From: a virus
Length of the DNA stretch: 40,217 nt
Virus record (IMG/VR): IMGVR_UViG_3300042691_013591
Span: 1 to 40,217 of that record
Reading direction: 5' to 3' (one strand)
Part shown: positions 1-7,400 of the stretch, piece by piece
Layout of the letters: every line of letters begins with the position of its first letter
Numbering within the stretch: position 1 is the stretch's first letter
Notes under the pieces: generated by a model
What the model saw: the letters and a program-made list of their open reading frames with translations, nothing else
Told to the model about the DNA's origin: nothing
Databases searched by the model: none
Program-made: the position numbers and the translations under genes

Positions 1-380
1 AAGTGCGCGACCAGTTCAAGTACACCAGTGCCGATTCCATCGACACGGCGATGCTGGCTCGCTTCTTCGGCGTGGATCGTGTCGTGGTCCCCACGGCCAT
101 CCAGACCACGACGAAGGAAGGGGCTGCGACGCAGACCACTAGCTTCTTCGCTGGCAAGCATGCACTGCTCCTGTACTCGGCCCCCGCGCCGTCGATCATG
201 GAGCCGTCGGCTGGCTACATCTTCAACTGGAGCGGCAACACGGGTGCGCTCGCCGGTATGCGGATCAAGCGGTTCCGCATGGAGGCGCTGGCCTCGGATC
301 GTATCGAGGGCGAGATGGCGTACGACTTCAAGGTCGTGGCCAACGAACTCGGCTACATGATGAACGCTGCGGTGTCCTAA
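1..380 (+). CDS. Major capsid protein, C-terminal part (5' truncated by window edge)
   Basis: The frame is open from the first bases and stops at 378-380, leaving 125 residues of the C-terminal part. The GTG at position 3 is unlikely to be the true start because the fold begins mid-domain. The segments FFGVDRVVVPTA, HALLLYSAPAPS and EPSAGYIFNWSG followed by a basic KRFRMEAL stretch match the end of HK97-fold major capsid proteins of the gpE-like group, in which a Gly/Trp-containing loop precedes the last beta strands of the axial domain. It sits directly before small head and connector genes, as expected for the capsid gene. A 13-bp hairpin follows. The family call rests on pattern memory, not on a search. 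Confidence 0.75.
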   Translation, partial: VRDQFKYTSADSIDTAMLARFFGVDRVVVPTAIQTTTKEGAATQTTSFFAGKHALLLYSAPAPSIMEPSAGYIFNWSGNTGALAGMRIKRFRMEALASDRIEGEMAYDFKVVANELGYMMNAAVS

Positions 381-414
381 GACACCCTGAGCATCATGGC
401 TTGACAATCGTGCG

Positions 415-446
415 TGGCCTCTGTGGATTGTCCACGGAGGCCATTT
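415..446 (+). terminator. Hairpin after the capsid gene, probable terminator or processing site
   Basis: Arms 415-427 and 431-443 pair over 13 bp with one G-U pair and a TTG loop. Only ATTT follows, so termination may be partial. This would suit a highly expressed capsid gene with reduced read-through. Confidence 0.6.
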
Positions 447-474
447 GCACTCAACCCCCCACTAGGCAACTACC

Positions 475-675
475 ATGGCGACCAGAACAGAACTGGTGTG
501 CGTCCAGCAGTTCGCGGCAAACGGCAAGGACTACGGCGTTGGCGACGTCATCCCGAAGAAGGATGTTCAGGCATGGCCGGACGAGTCGCTGCCGAACCGC
601 CTCAACAACGGGTTCGTGAAGTACGATACGGTTGAGGTTCCGGACAAGGAGCCGAAGGCTCCGGTAGCCGAGTAA
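475..675 (+). CDS. Small head-region protein, unknown function
   Basis: A 66-residue acidic protein with no membrane segment or cysteine cluster; it has one cysteine, in the N-terminal LVCVQQFA strand. The N-terminal half has short beta-prone stretches (LVCVQQFA, YGVGDVIP) and a PDESLPNRLNNGFVKY segment, a layout common in small proteins encoded just after phage capsid genes, some of which decorate heads. ATG at 475 has no good Shine-Dalgarno, but the preceding bases ACTACC are the same as those before some early genes. A tRNA-like sequence follows. Function is not recognisable beyond the position. Confidence 0.7.
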   Translation: MATRTELVCVQQFAANGKDYGVGDVIPKKDVQAWPDESLPNRLNNGFVKYDTVEVPDKEPKAPVAE

Positions 676-688
676 CCACGCAGGACAC

Positions 689-761
689 GCAGGGGCATGT
701 CCAAGGCTGGCGAGACGGTCTCCAAAACCGACTGCGGAAGGTTCAATTCCTTCACCCTGTG
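689..761 (+). tRNA. tRNA-Trp-like (anticodon CCA), irregular D arm
   Basis: The anticodon arm has stem 716-719/727-730 (CGGT/ACCG) and loop CTCCAAA with anticodon CCA at 722-724, typical of tRNA-Trp. The T arm is perfect (737-741 with 749-753, loop TTCAATT). An acceptor stem can be built from 689-694 with 755-760; a 7-bp version 688-694/755-761 leaves one extra base. The variable loop is 5 nt and total length 73 nt, the normal size. The D arm pairs poorly, position 8 is C rather than T, and no CCA is encoded. It is either a non-canonical phage tRNA or a decaying one. Confidence 0.55.
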
Positions 762-783
762 CTTTCTTCCACTGGAGTAGACT

Positions 784-1353
784 GTGGCACTGACGCTTGA
801 GACCGGCACGGGTGTCGCCGACGCCAATAGCTACGTCGATACGACGTACGCCGACAGCTTCCACTCTGTCCGTGGCAACGCGGGGTGGACCGGCACGACG
901 GCCGCAAAAGAGGCGGCGCTGGCCAAGGCGTTCGACTACCTCTGCAACGAGAAGCGGTATCGGTTTCGCGGGTCGCGGACGACCTCGGTGCAACGTGCGC
1001 CATTCCCCCGTACTGGCTGTCAGGAGCGCAATGGTCCGCTTTATACGACCGATCAGATTCCGTGGCGGGTCAAGGACGCTCAGTGTGTCTTGGCACTCGT
1101 TGCGCTCAGCGGTGCGCTGGAGTCGGCGCTTGATCGCGGCGGTAAGGTCGCGTCGGAGTCCGTAGGCCCCATTAGCACCTCGTACGCCGCCGATGCGCCG
1201 GTTGAGACGGTGTACACAGGGGTCGACGGCATCCTTGATCCGATTCTGACGACGACGGGGATTGACGACCTGACGGAGCTGTACCTGACGGCTCCGGACC
1301 TTGAGGACGAGTACACCACAGGGTTCTACAACAACACCGGCCGCTTGCTGTGA
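784..1353 (+). CDS. Head-tail connector (DnaT-like / gp6-type adaptor)
   Basis: A 189-residue protein. The N-terminal pattern (LETGTGVADANSYVD, then a helix with YADSFHSVRGNAGW and AAKEAALAKAFDYL) and RYRFRGSR match phage proteins annotated as putative DnaT-like ssDNA-binding or head-tail adaptor proteins. These sit at this place in the gene order and are thought to form the ring below the portal; a DNA-replication role is unlikely here. GTG start at 784 follows GGAG at 774-777 with good spacing. It overlaps the next gene by four bases (GTGA), suggesting coupled translation. Confidence 0.65.
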   Translation: MALTLETGTGVADANSYVDTTYADSFHSVRGNAGWTGTTAAKEAALAKAFDYLCNEKRYRFRGSRTTSVQRAPFPRTGCQERNGPLYTTDQIPWRVKDAQCVLALVALSGALESALDRGGKVASESVGPISTSYAADAPVETVYTGVDGILDPILTTTGIDDLTELYLTAPDLEDEYTTGFYNNTGRLL

Positions 1354-1724
1354 GCTACGACGCGCAGTTGGCGCTGGCCGTTCGGCTGCTGACCAAGAAG
1401 GGGACGACGGCGACGGTCACGCAGTCCGTCAATACGGTCATCAATGTCGGCACGGACACCGCGACGACGGTCACGCTCACCATGGGCGTAGTGGTCGTCA
1501 TCCTTCCGGCGAGCGGCTCGCAGGCAGACTCGTACGAATCGCAGACCAAGATTCGGAACAGGTTTCGCACAATCTACTTCTCAACGCCCACGCTGACGTT
1601 TACGCCAAAGGCTGGCGACACGATCAATTGGGGCGACGGCAGCTACGCGCTGTCTGGCGTCTCGCCACTGGCTCCAGACGCGGGCCAGCCAATTTTGTTT
1701 ACGGCCAGCGTGGAGGTCGCGTAA
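1350..1724 (+). CDS. Head closure / neck protein candidate
   Basis: A 124-residue, beta-rich protein. VTLTMGVVVVILPASGSQ, then a basic RNRFRTIYFSTPTLTF segment and a final domain AGDTINWGDGSYALSGVSPL resemble phage head-closure (SPP1 gp16-like) proteins, which often carry a similar GD-x-x-Y-x-L-x-G turn. The gene order (after the adaptor, before the gp10-like protein) agrees. GTG start in a GTGA overlap with the upstream gene; its stop overlaps the next start (TAATG). Family assignment comes mainly from synteny. Confidence 0.55.
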   Translation: MSYDAQLALAVRLLTKKGTTATVTQSVNTVINVGTDTATTVTLTMGVVVVILPASGSQADSYESQTKIRNRFRTIYFSTPTLTFTPKAGDTINWGDGSYALSGVSPLAPDAGQPILFTASVEVA

Positions 1725-2161
1725 TGCCGACCAACATTGAGCGGTTCACGGCTGACGTCGGAAAAATCCAGAAGCAAATCCCCATTACCGCGACACAGAC
1801 TTATCAGGACTTGTGCCTTGATGTCATCGAAGCGGCAGTCGTCGGCAACCCACGCTATGGCTGTCCGGGGACACCAGTGGACACTGGCTTTGCGCGTGGA
1901 TCGTGGGTCATTTCGCTCAAAAAGCCATCCAGCCGAGGTCCGCGCGATCCGAAGAAAAACACCACGGTGCCACTGGACACCGCGAAAGTTCTTCAAGCAA
2001 CGCTCGACACGCCCGTGTACATGACCAGCTTTGCACCGTACATGAACCGGCTGGAATACGAAGGCTGGTCTAGCCAAGCGCCGCGCGGGTTTGTCCGGCT
2101 TGCTATTAAGGCCGCAAAGTATATGCTGCGCGACCGGCTCAAAACGAAGCGGAGAACGTAA
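1724..2161 (+). CDS. Tail completion / neck protein, HK97 gp10-like
   Basis: A 145-residue basic protein. The pattern CPGTPVDTGFARGSWVIS followed later by MTSFAPYMNRLEYEGWSSQAPRGFVRLAIKAA is characteristic of HK97 gp10-like proteins: the 'VDTG.ar.sW' motif and the 'Ya..lEyG.S..aP.Gfv' motif. Such proteins sit at the head-tail joint. ATG at 1724 is chosen over upstream in-frame codons because GGAGG lies at 1712-1716 and the ATG overlaps the previous stop. It also overlaps the next gene by one base. Confidence 0.75.
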   Translation: MPTNIERFTADVGKIQKQIPITATQTYQDLCLDVIEAAVVGNPRYGCPGTPVDTGFARGSWVISLKKPSSRGPRDPKKNTTVPLDTAKVLQATLDTPVYMTSFAPYMNRLEYEGWSSQAPRGFVRLAIKAAKYMLRDRLKTKRRT

Positions 2162-2580
2162 TGCCCGGAGTTCACTCCTATATCCGCGCAGCCATTCGCG
2201 AGAAGCTGCAAACGCTGGCGGGTCTGCCTCCGGTCGCGTGGGAAGGCTATCCGTACGAGCCAGTCATTGGCACGACGTACTTCCGCGAGACACTCAACTT
2301 TCAGGATAGCCAGTTGACCTCCTTAGGGCGGTTCGGACGTCTAAAGCACGAAGGCGTGTGGATGGTCGATGTCTACACTCCCGGTGGAAAAGGCACGGCG
2401 CTGGCAGACGACTGGGCCGACAAGCTCACCACATTGTTCGCGGCTGGCGTGACCATGACCAAAACCGGCACTACGGTAAGGATCACGCGAGCTTTTGCTG
2501 GTCCGGCGCAGCATCCAGTGAACTGGGTTATGCGACCGTGCATGATCGACTGGTTCACAGAGTCTACCAATCCCGTCTGA
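2161..2580 (+). CDS. Tail terminator protein (DUF4128-like)
   Basis: A 139-residue protein with an N-terminal helix (VHSYIRAAIREKLQTLAG) and a strand-rich core RFGRLKHEGVWMVDVYTPGGKGTALADDWADKL, ending with a polypeptide that aligns in style with DUF4128 tail-terminator-like proteins (GxVWxVDVYxPxGxGxxxADxxAxxL). Tail terminators cap the tube when it reaches the length fixed by the tape measure and join it to the head. The start overlaps the previous stop (TAATG). It immediately precedes the tube gene, the usual order. Confidence 0.7.
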   Translation: MPGVHSYIRAAIREKLQTLAGLPPVAWEGYPYEPVIGTTYFRETLNFQDSQLTSLGRFGRLKHEGVWMVDVYTPGGKGTALADDWADKLTTLFAAGVTMTKTGTTVRITRAFAGPAQHPVNWVMRPCMIDWFTESTNPV

Positions 2581-2592
2581 CGGAGAAACACC

Positions 2593-3510
2593 ATGCCTGT
2601 CGCAACAACAAATCGCACACAGCTTGCCTACATCGCGGAAACGGCGTGGGGCACGACGCCGGGTACCGGTTCGATGCAGATCGTCCGGTACACTGGCGAG
2701 TCGCTCGACAACAACTACGGGTTTACCGAGTCGGCCGAAATTATTGCTGACCGCATGACCACGGACATGGTGCGCGTGTCGGGTCAGGCGGCTGGCGAAG
2801 TCAACTACGAGCTGTCGTACGGGATGTTTGATCCGTGGATTGAGGCGGCGCTCGGCGGGACGTGGACGACCAACGTCGTGAAGACCGGCGCCACGGCGAA
2901 GTCGTTCACCATCGAAAAGCAGTTCCTCGACATCACCCAGTTCTTGGCCTTTACCGGCCAGCGCGTCGATTCGTGGCGCATGGAACTGCGGCAGGGCCAG
3001 ATTGCGTCTGGCTCGTTCGGTTTTGTCGGCAAGGCGTCAAACGCCATGTCTGCCACGACCGTTCGCACGGGAACGACGGCGGCAACGACCGACACGGTAA
3101 TGGCTCCGGTGGACTCCATTCAGGTGCTGACGGAAGGCGGCTCGGCAATTGCCGGTTGCTCGGGGCTGACGTTTAACCTGTCGAACTCGCTCCGGACGCT
3201 GGCGGTCATCAACAGCATCGACCCCATCGAAGTAAACGCTGGCCGTCAGCGCATTACGGGGACGATGGACATGTATTTTCAGGACGCGACCGCGTTTGCC
3301 AAGTTCCGCAACCAGACGGAAACCGCCATCATTGCGAAGATTGGCGGCGCGGCGTCGAAGAACTACAATCTCAACTTCCCGCGCGTGAAGTTCACCAAGG
3401 CTTCTATCGTTGCAGGTGGCGGCGATCAGGACATGATGGTGTCCTTTGAGTGGACGGCGCTGCGCCATGCTGCAAGCAGCACGCTCCTTGAAGTAACCCG
3501 TACGCCGTAA
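2593..3510 (+). CDS. Major tail (tube) protein
   Basis: A 305-residue protein that should form the hexameric rings of the non-contractile tube. The start QLAYIAETAWGTTPGTG is the classic opening of phage tail tube proteins of the TTP family, followed by SAEIIADRMTTDMVRVSGQAAG, the arm found after it. Thr, Gly and Ala are abundant and no hydrophobic segments occur. ATG 2593 has GGAG at 2582-2585. A long non-coding leader and terminator follow, consistent with an abundant product with its own transcript end. Confidence 0.8.
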   Translation: MPVATTNRTQLAYIAETAWGTTPGTGSMQIVRYTGESLDNNYGFTESAEIIADRMTTDMVRVSGQAAGEVNYELSYGMFDPWIEAALGGTWTTNVVKTGATAKSFTIEKQFLDITQFLAFTGQRVDSWRMELRQGQIASGSFGFVGKASNAMSATTVRTGTTAATTDTVMAPVDSIQVLTEGGSAIAGCSGLTFNLSNSLRTLAVINSIDPIEVNAGRQRITGTMDMYFQDATAFAKFRNQTETAIIAKIGGAASKNYNLNFPRVKFTKASIVAGGGDQDMMVSFEWTALRHAASSTLLEVTRTP

Positions 3511-3526
3511 CCCAGATATGTGAGGC

Positions 3527-3538
3527 TGCGGTACCGCA
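3527..3538. other. 12-bp perfect palindrome after the tail-tube gene
   Basis: TGCGGTACCGCA is self-complementary, and the flanking CTGCGG (3526-3531) also pairs with CCGCAG (3542-3547). It lies in the 177-base gap 3511-3687, which has no gene. It may be an operator or RNA stem; its role is unknown. Confidence 0.4.
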
Positions 3539-3595
3539 AGGCCGCAGGGCAGACGCCGAGAGGTCTACCACCACGCCTCGACCCTCCGTGCAGAT

Positions 3596-3635
3596 CAACA
3601 AGGCCGCTGGCTTCCGCTGGCGGCTTTTGTTGTTT
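3596..3635 (+). terminator. Intrinsic terminator between tube and chaperone genes
   Basis: Stem 3603-3611/3616-3624 (9 bp, two G-U pairs) with loop TTCC is followed by TTTTGTTGTTT. The outer bases CAACAA (3596-3601) and TTGTTG also pair. This is the clearest rho-independent terminator in the structural operon. Confidence 0.8.
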
Positions 3636-3687
3636 GGCCCTATCCTATAGGTACCTCGCAGTAACCCCCATTTATCAAGAGGAACCG

Positions 3688-4125
3688 ATGAAGTTCTCCA
3701 AGTTCAAGACCAACCAGTCGCTGGAAATTGAAGGCGTGTGGGTGGACATCGGAGAGGGCGCAAAGGTGAAGGTCGCTCGCGTGGGTAATACCGCGTACGC
3801 CAAGTACATCGAACGCGCCTACAAGCCGTACCGGAAGATGCAGCGTACCGGCACGGTCCCCGAAGACCTCCAGCGCCGCATCTTCATCGACGCGATTGCC
3901 AACACGATCCTGCTGGACTGGAGCGGCTTCACGGACGACAAGGACCAGCCGATCCCGTACTCGGTTGATGCGGCGGTCAAGCAGTTGGCTGATCTCAAGG
4001 ACTTCCGCGAACTGATCGTGGAGCTTGCCGCCGAAGCCGAGACGTTCAGGGACGAAGAGATTGCCGAGGAGGCTGAACTCCTCGCAAAAAAGTCCGATGG
4101 GACATCGACTGGGGAAACCGCGTAG
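3688..4125 (+). CDS. Tail assembly chaperone, short form (gpG-like)
   Basis: A 145-residue acidic protein with an N-terminal beta domain (LEIEGVWVDIGEGAKVKVARV) and a helical C-terminus. This is the usual form of siphovirus tail assembly chaperones, which coat the tape measure before tube polymerisation. It sits between tube and tape-measure genes as expected. ATG 3688 is chosen because AGAGGA lies just upstream and the sequence before it crosses the terminator; the longer open frame reads through non-coding DNA. The last part carries a -1 frameshift signal that makes the long form. Confidence 0.8.
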   Translation: MKFSKFKTNQSLEIEGVWVDIGEGAKVKVARVGNTAYAKYIERAYKPYRKMQRTGTVPEDLQRRIFIDAIANTILLDWSGFTDDKDQPIPYSVDAAVKQLADLKDFRELIVELAAEAETFRDEEIAEEAELLAKKSDGTSTGETA

Positions 4126-4424
4126 AGGAACTAGAGGAGATCATTCGGTCTGGTCAGGCCGCATTTTGGAATGACCAGCCGATTGTGCCTGAGTACCTGC
4201 AACCCATCTACGACGGCTTCTGGCGGTGCAGCACCATGCGGTCTATTGGCATGGCGTCTGGCCCGATACCGTTTGACCGGATTGTCTGGTACGTCGAGAC
4301 ATTCTTAGACCCCGACAGTCCAGACGAAATGGACCGCTGCATCCGACTGATCCGTCGAATGGACAGCGCGTACCAAGAAGCCATGTCGCCCAAGAAGGAC
4401 ACCAAGGCGGCTGGCGCGACCTGA
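3688..4424 (+). CDS. Tail assembly chaperone, frameshifted long form (gpGT-like)
   Basis: Ribosomes slipping -1 at A AAA AAG (4086-4092) leave frame 1 and continue at 4092 in the overlapping frame to the stop at 4422-4424. This gives 135 + 110 = 245 residues. The extension (DIDWGNRVEELEEIIRSG, AFWNDQP, WYVETFLDPDSPDEMD) is open with no stop and has no good independent start; GTG 4185 lies mid-domain and lacks a ribosome site. G/GT frameshifting at this position is conserved across siphoviruses, so the long form is expected. It ends 10 bases before the tape-measure gene. Confidence 0.8.
4066..4107 (+). promoter_or_regulatory. Programmed -1 frameshift signal (dnaX-like)
   Basis: Three parts are visible: a Shine-Dalgarno-like GAGGAGG at 4066-4072, the in-frame heptamer A AAA AAG at 4086-4092, and a 5-bp stem 4095-4099/4103-4107 two bases downstream. 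The same heptamer and layout drive frameshifting in E. coli dnaX. CTCCTC at 4078-4083 could pair with the SD-like element. Confidence 0.8.
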
Positions 4425-4434
4425 GCGGGGTTCT

Positions 4435-7400
4435 ATGAACGAAAACACGAGCCTGAGTTTTTCTATCGACCCGAGTGGAGCTAAAACTGGCTCTACTCAG
4501 GTCGTTCGTTCGTTAGAGGACATCAAGAACAGGGCCAGAGAGTCGGCTGGCCAGTTCAATGCGTTTGAGGCAGCGATGAAACGCGCCTCCGAGGTGGGCG
4601 TCCGTAGTCTTCAGTACCTTGGCGCTGGCTTTGCTGGCATGAAGATCGCCTCGCTTATCAAGCAGACCATCGAGCTCGGCGCTCGGTACGAGGAGCTTGG
4701 TATTGGCTTGACGCGTGTAGGGGCAAACGTCGGCGCGACCGCCAAGCAGATCAACTCGCTGGAAGTTGCGCTCAAGCGGACGGGCATTTCTGCGAACCAG
4801 TCGCGCCAGTCGATCATGTCCATGATTCAGGCGAACATGGACCTGACCCAAGCAACAAAGCTCGCGCGTGTGGCGCAGGACGCCGCCGTGGTGGGACAGG
4901 TCAACTCGTCGGACGCGCTCCAGCGCATTATCTACGGCTTGCAGACCGCGCAGCCGGAAATGCTGCGGACCCTTGGCTTGACGGTCAACTTTGAGCAGGC
5001 GTACGCAAAGATGGCAAAGACGCTTAACGTCAGCCAAAACGCCCTGAGCGAAGAGCAAAAGGCGCAGGCGCGACTGAACGCCGTCATGGAAGCTGGCGGC
5101 AAGATTACGGGGCTGTACGAAGCGTCTATGACGTCAGCCTCAAAGATTATGCGCTCAACGACGCGATACGTTGAGGACTTGCAGGTCAAGCTTGGGGGTC
5201 TGTTTCAGCCAGCGTACGGGGCCGCTGTCAATGCGTACTCGGAAACGCTCAAAGCTATGGCCAAAAACACCGACTTGGTGATTGCTGGCGTTGTTGGGCT
5301 GTCGCTTGCGTTTAGCAGCAAAAAGATTGTGAGCCTGCTTGCTCAGGCGGCTGACGGAGCGCGTCGTTTCAAGGAAAGCTTTACCGAAAAAGGGAAAGCT
5401 GAGATGGGCGCGTACGCAGAGGCCGCAGCCAAGGCGACATTCCGCACGTTGCAGCAGGCTGTTGCGGAAGAAACGCTTGCGAAGTCGGCGCTAAGGACGG
5501 CCCAAGTAGAGCGCGAGAGCGCGAAGACGCGAGACGAAAAGGCAAAGGCGACCCTTCGTTTGTTCGCCGCTGAAACAGCCGCTATTGAAGCTGAGCGCGT
5601 TGCGACTGTTGCGCGTATCCAAGCGCAAGCGGCAATTCGGGGCGTTACGGCTGCCACGGTAGAGGCGACCATCGCGCAACGCGCAATGACGGCGGCGTGG
5701 GCGGCTGGCTCCAAGGTGGTCGAGTTTTTTGGCGGTCCTATCGGCATTGCTATCACCGCACTCGCGACGGTGATGACAAAGCTGTCTATGACGCAGCGGT
5801 CAGCGACCCAGTACATCACGGACAACGCTGACTCTATGCAGTTGTACATGGACAAGGTTAAGGGGGTCAAAGACAGCGTAGAGAACCTTAGCGCTGCCGA
5901 GCAAAAGCGCGCGGCGCAAAGGCGTAGGCAAAAGGGCGAAGAGCTTCAGGCTGAGCTATCAGAAGCGCAAGGCGGCATCGGCAAAACGCGCGGTGGCGGC
6001 TTTTGGGGCACAATTGCCTCATCGTTTGATGAGGCAAGCCCCTCGATTGCCTTCAACAAGGCCGTGTACGATGTGCAAAAGCTCAACGCAGCGTTTGCCA
6101 ACGACAAAGACATTAAGAAGTACCAGCAGGGGTTGTCGAACGTTCGCGAGGCAATGGGGCCGCTCACAAAAAGCCAGCGCGAATATTTCAACGCACTTCA
6201 AGACGGAGCCGACGAGGTAGAGGCGCTGACGATGGCGTCGGATGCGTTTTTGGGGCGGATTCCAGCGCTTACCGAGGAAGTAAAAAAGGCGGGTGACGCT
6301 TTTAAGATGAGCAGCACGCAAATCGAAGCGTTTGAGGAACAGCTCAAGAAGACCAACGATTCGCAGGCAAGGCTGGCCCTTGCTCAGAAAATCGGCAAAG
6401 ACAACGCTGACCTTCACGCCAAGGCTGCGGCAAACCTTGGGATGTCTATTGGCGATTTTGAAAAAGCGCTGAACGGCTCGGTCTCTGCGTCGCAAGCAGC
6501 GGCAAAGGGGCAGCTTGATCTTGTGGCTAAAAGCGTTGCGGCTGACAAGGCGTACGAAAAGCTGGGCGCGTCAGCGAAAAAGACCAAGGAAGAGGTAGAC
6601 AAGTTTGTCCGCAGCCTCGCCGCGCAGTTGTCTACCGCAAACGGGACGCGCGATGCCTCTGACGAACTGGCCGATCAGTTTGCCGACCTGAGCGCTCAGG
6701 CCGAAAAAATGGGCAGCAAAGCCAAGGCGGCATTTGCGTCATTTAAGGCGTCCATGGAATCCGTGTTCGCCCAAAAAGAGCAGAAAAAAATCTTTGAGGC
6801 GACGCAGGCGTTTGACGCACTGGTGCGGGAGCAAGAGCAGAGCGCCGTGGCCGCAGAGAAGTTGGCTGCCGCGCAGCTCAAGGGGCGAGACGCGGTGGAC
6901 GACTTGGCCGTGCAGGAGGCTGGGCTAAACGCCTTGCGCGGGAAGAGCCTGAACGCGATGCAGGCGGTAACGGTCGCCGCCACAGCCATGAGCGCAGAGC
7001 GGCGCAAGCAGGCCGTGCAAGCCGCGCAGGACTACGCGACGAGCAACACGAGCATCAAAGAGCAGATTGCGGGCATGAACGCCGAGGCTGACGCCTATGA
7101 AAAGGGTGGACAAGCGGTCAAGGACTACACGTTCAAGCTGAAGGTGCTAGAGCTGATCCGAAACGGGTCGGCCAAGACCGCAACTGAAGCATTTGATCTG
7201 GCCAAGCAGTGGCAGGAAGCGATGGACCGGCTCGACAAGACCAAAAACAAGGTAGACACGGTAAAGGAGGCCATGCTGGAAGCGACCCGTGGCATCCAGC
7301 GGTCTATCTCTGGGCTGATCTCGGATGCGTTTAGCGGTTCGCTCAAGGATGCACGGGATTACGGTCAGCAGTTGATCGGCATCTTCCGCGATATTGCCGC

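Noticed and set aside
401-429. TTGACA promoter-like sequence after the capsid gene
   Set aside because: The -10 at proper spacing is TGGATT and lies in the terminator stem.
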